Assembly (NCBI GenBank): GCA_036388095.1
Contig: DASVSL010000087.1
Coordinates: 1-5,167 of the forward strand
Direction: 5' to 3'
Origin: DASVSL01 sp036388095
GTDB lineage: Bacteria; Patescibacteriota; Saccharimonadia; Saccharimonadales; Saccharimonadaceae
DNA: 5,167 nucleotides
The notes beneath the pieces were generated by a model. It did not search any database. It had not been told where the DNA came from and worked only from the letters and a program-made list of their open reading frames with translations. A program made the translations under genes and the position numbers. This document shows, in pieces, positions 4,768 to 5,167 of this stretch. Within the stretch, counting starts at the first letter, position 1, and each line of letters begins with the position of its first letter.

Positions 4768-5100
4768 TCAGTGCACGATGTCAAGGGCCAGGTACTGCGT
4801 CGAGTCATTTGGCAGGGTGAGAGACTGTACAGTCAGGCCGCCGTTGCCATTGGAACACAGCGACACCCAGCAATCAGTACTCATCGTGAGTTTGTCGAGG
4901 TCGCATGACGGGTAGTCGATGTACACGTATATCTCGACACCCAGGTACACCGACAGCATGACCAGGGTCCTGTTGGCCCCGCCCGCCTCAGTGAAGTCGT
5001 AGTTGGATCGTCTGCTTTTCATCGAACACCGCGCCTTGACGGTCAGCGCGATACCCGAGGGGATGTCCACTCCGTGCACTGTTCTTACGTCGGTCTTCAT
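4768..5100 (-). CDS. Unrecognised 110-aa beta-rich protein
   Basis: I do not recognise this protein. It has no signal peptide and no membrane helix, though residues 46-63 (VMLSVYLGVEIYVYIDYP) are strongly hydrophobic and strand-like. Four cysteines sit at 25, 66, 77 and 82, the last two flanking a Trp (CWVSLC), and could bind metal or form disulfides. The C-terminal third is rich in Ser, Thr, Asn and Gly with alternating hydrophobics, typical of beta strands. ATG 5100 has AGGAG 5 nt upstream, a strong but close Shine-Dalgarno. It is the first gene of a two-gene leftward unit with a consensus -10 at 5159-5154. Codons ending in G or C predominate (CTG, GTG, GAC, ATC, TAC), more than in the central block, hinting at a different origin. 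Small size and pairing would suit a mobile-element or toxin-antitoxin cassette, but no motif shows either. Confidence 0.7.
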   Translation of the reverse strand: MKTDVRTVHGVDIPSGIALTVKARCSMKSRRSNYDFTEAGGANRTLVMLSVYLGVEIYVYIDYPSCDLDKLTMSTDCWVSLCSNGNGGLTVQSLTLPNDSTQYLALDIVH

Positions 5101-5124
5101 CAGGTCTCCTAATTGTCAAGTGCG

Positions 5125-5141
5125 TGTGTGCGGATCACACA
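5125..5141. repeat. Inverted repeat in the leader of the two-gene unit
   Basis: TGTGTG (5125-5130) and CACACA (5136-5141) are perfect 6-bp inverted arms around CGGAT. The repeat lies just after the predicted RNA start of the leftward unit and about 25 nt before its first start codon. It could be an operator that blocks early transcription or a small hairpin in the leader. Confidence 0.45.
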
Positions 5142-5153
5142 ATGCCTATTACT

Positions 5154-5159
5154 ATTATA
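5154..5159 (-). promoter_or_regulatory. Consensus -10 of the leftward two-gene unit
   Basis: On the minus strand TATAAT is a perfect -10 hexamer. RNA would start near 5147, giving a leader of about 47 nt with AGGAG at its end. The matching -35 would fall beyond the end of the window, so the promoter is only half visible. Confidence 0.6.
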
Positions 5160-5167
5160 GCAAAATA

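Noticed and set aside
5114..5119. TTGACA on the minus strand before the 110-residue gene
   Set aside because: It is within the leader, 13 nt before the ATG, with no -10 at a workable distance downstream.
1..5167. CRISPR array, insertion sequence or attachment site
   Set aside because: No spaced identical repeats, transposase-like protein, terminal inverted repeats or tRNA-linked duplication are visible.

Overview
The window most resembles chromosomal DNA of a Candidatus Saccharibacteria (TM7/Patescibacteria) genome or a close relative. This is inferred from the mix of genes: a bacterial ribosomal protein S10, a short YtxH-like protein, a VanY-type peptidase and a DUF3152 metallopeptidase. 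DUF3152 is otherwise mainly actinobacterial. The tight packing and the promoters that sit directly on start codons also fit. No 16S rRNA or other decisive marker is present, so the assignment is moderate. The standard bacterial code fits: TAA, TAG and TGA all end genes here.

Layout. Positions 1-433 hold a leftward gene for an Arg-rich orphan protein, ended by a strand-specific intrinsic terminator. Positions 434-667 hold no gene; they contain likely divergent promoters, an inverted repeat and the leader of rpsJ. rpsJ (668-985) is followed by a YtxH-like gene (1059-1451) that has its own promoter and a clear terminator. A small three-helix membrane protein gene (1536-1814) follows and converges, stop codon against stop codon, with a leftward VanY-like D,D-carboxypeptidase gene (1815-2612). 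A 60-bp divergent promoter region separates that gene from a rightward pair: a secreted DUF3152 zinc metallopeptidase (2673-3398) and, overlapping it by 4 nt, a single-pass membrane protein (3395-4354). A large hairpin at 4365-4420 ends the leftward transcript arriving from the right. That transcript (5159 down to about 4356) carries two small unrecognised genes behind a consensus -10 box.

How the genes relate. rpsJ is the only core housekeeping gene and stands without tuf, rplC or other ribosomal protein genes. The middle block looks like an envelope module: a wall peptidase, a secreted metallopeptidase and two membrane proteins. The cassettes at both ends look accessory, with unknown proteins and (by eye) more AGA/AGG/ATA codons or a more G/C-ending codon choice.

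The points most worth a second look are an in-frame TAG at 4535-4537 after which the frame stays open to a TGA just before the terminator, and three promoters placed so that transcripts would begin at or within a few bases of the start codon.
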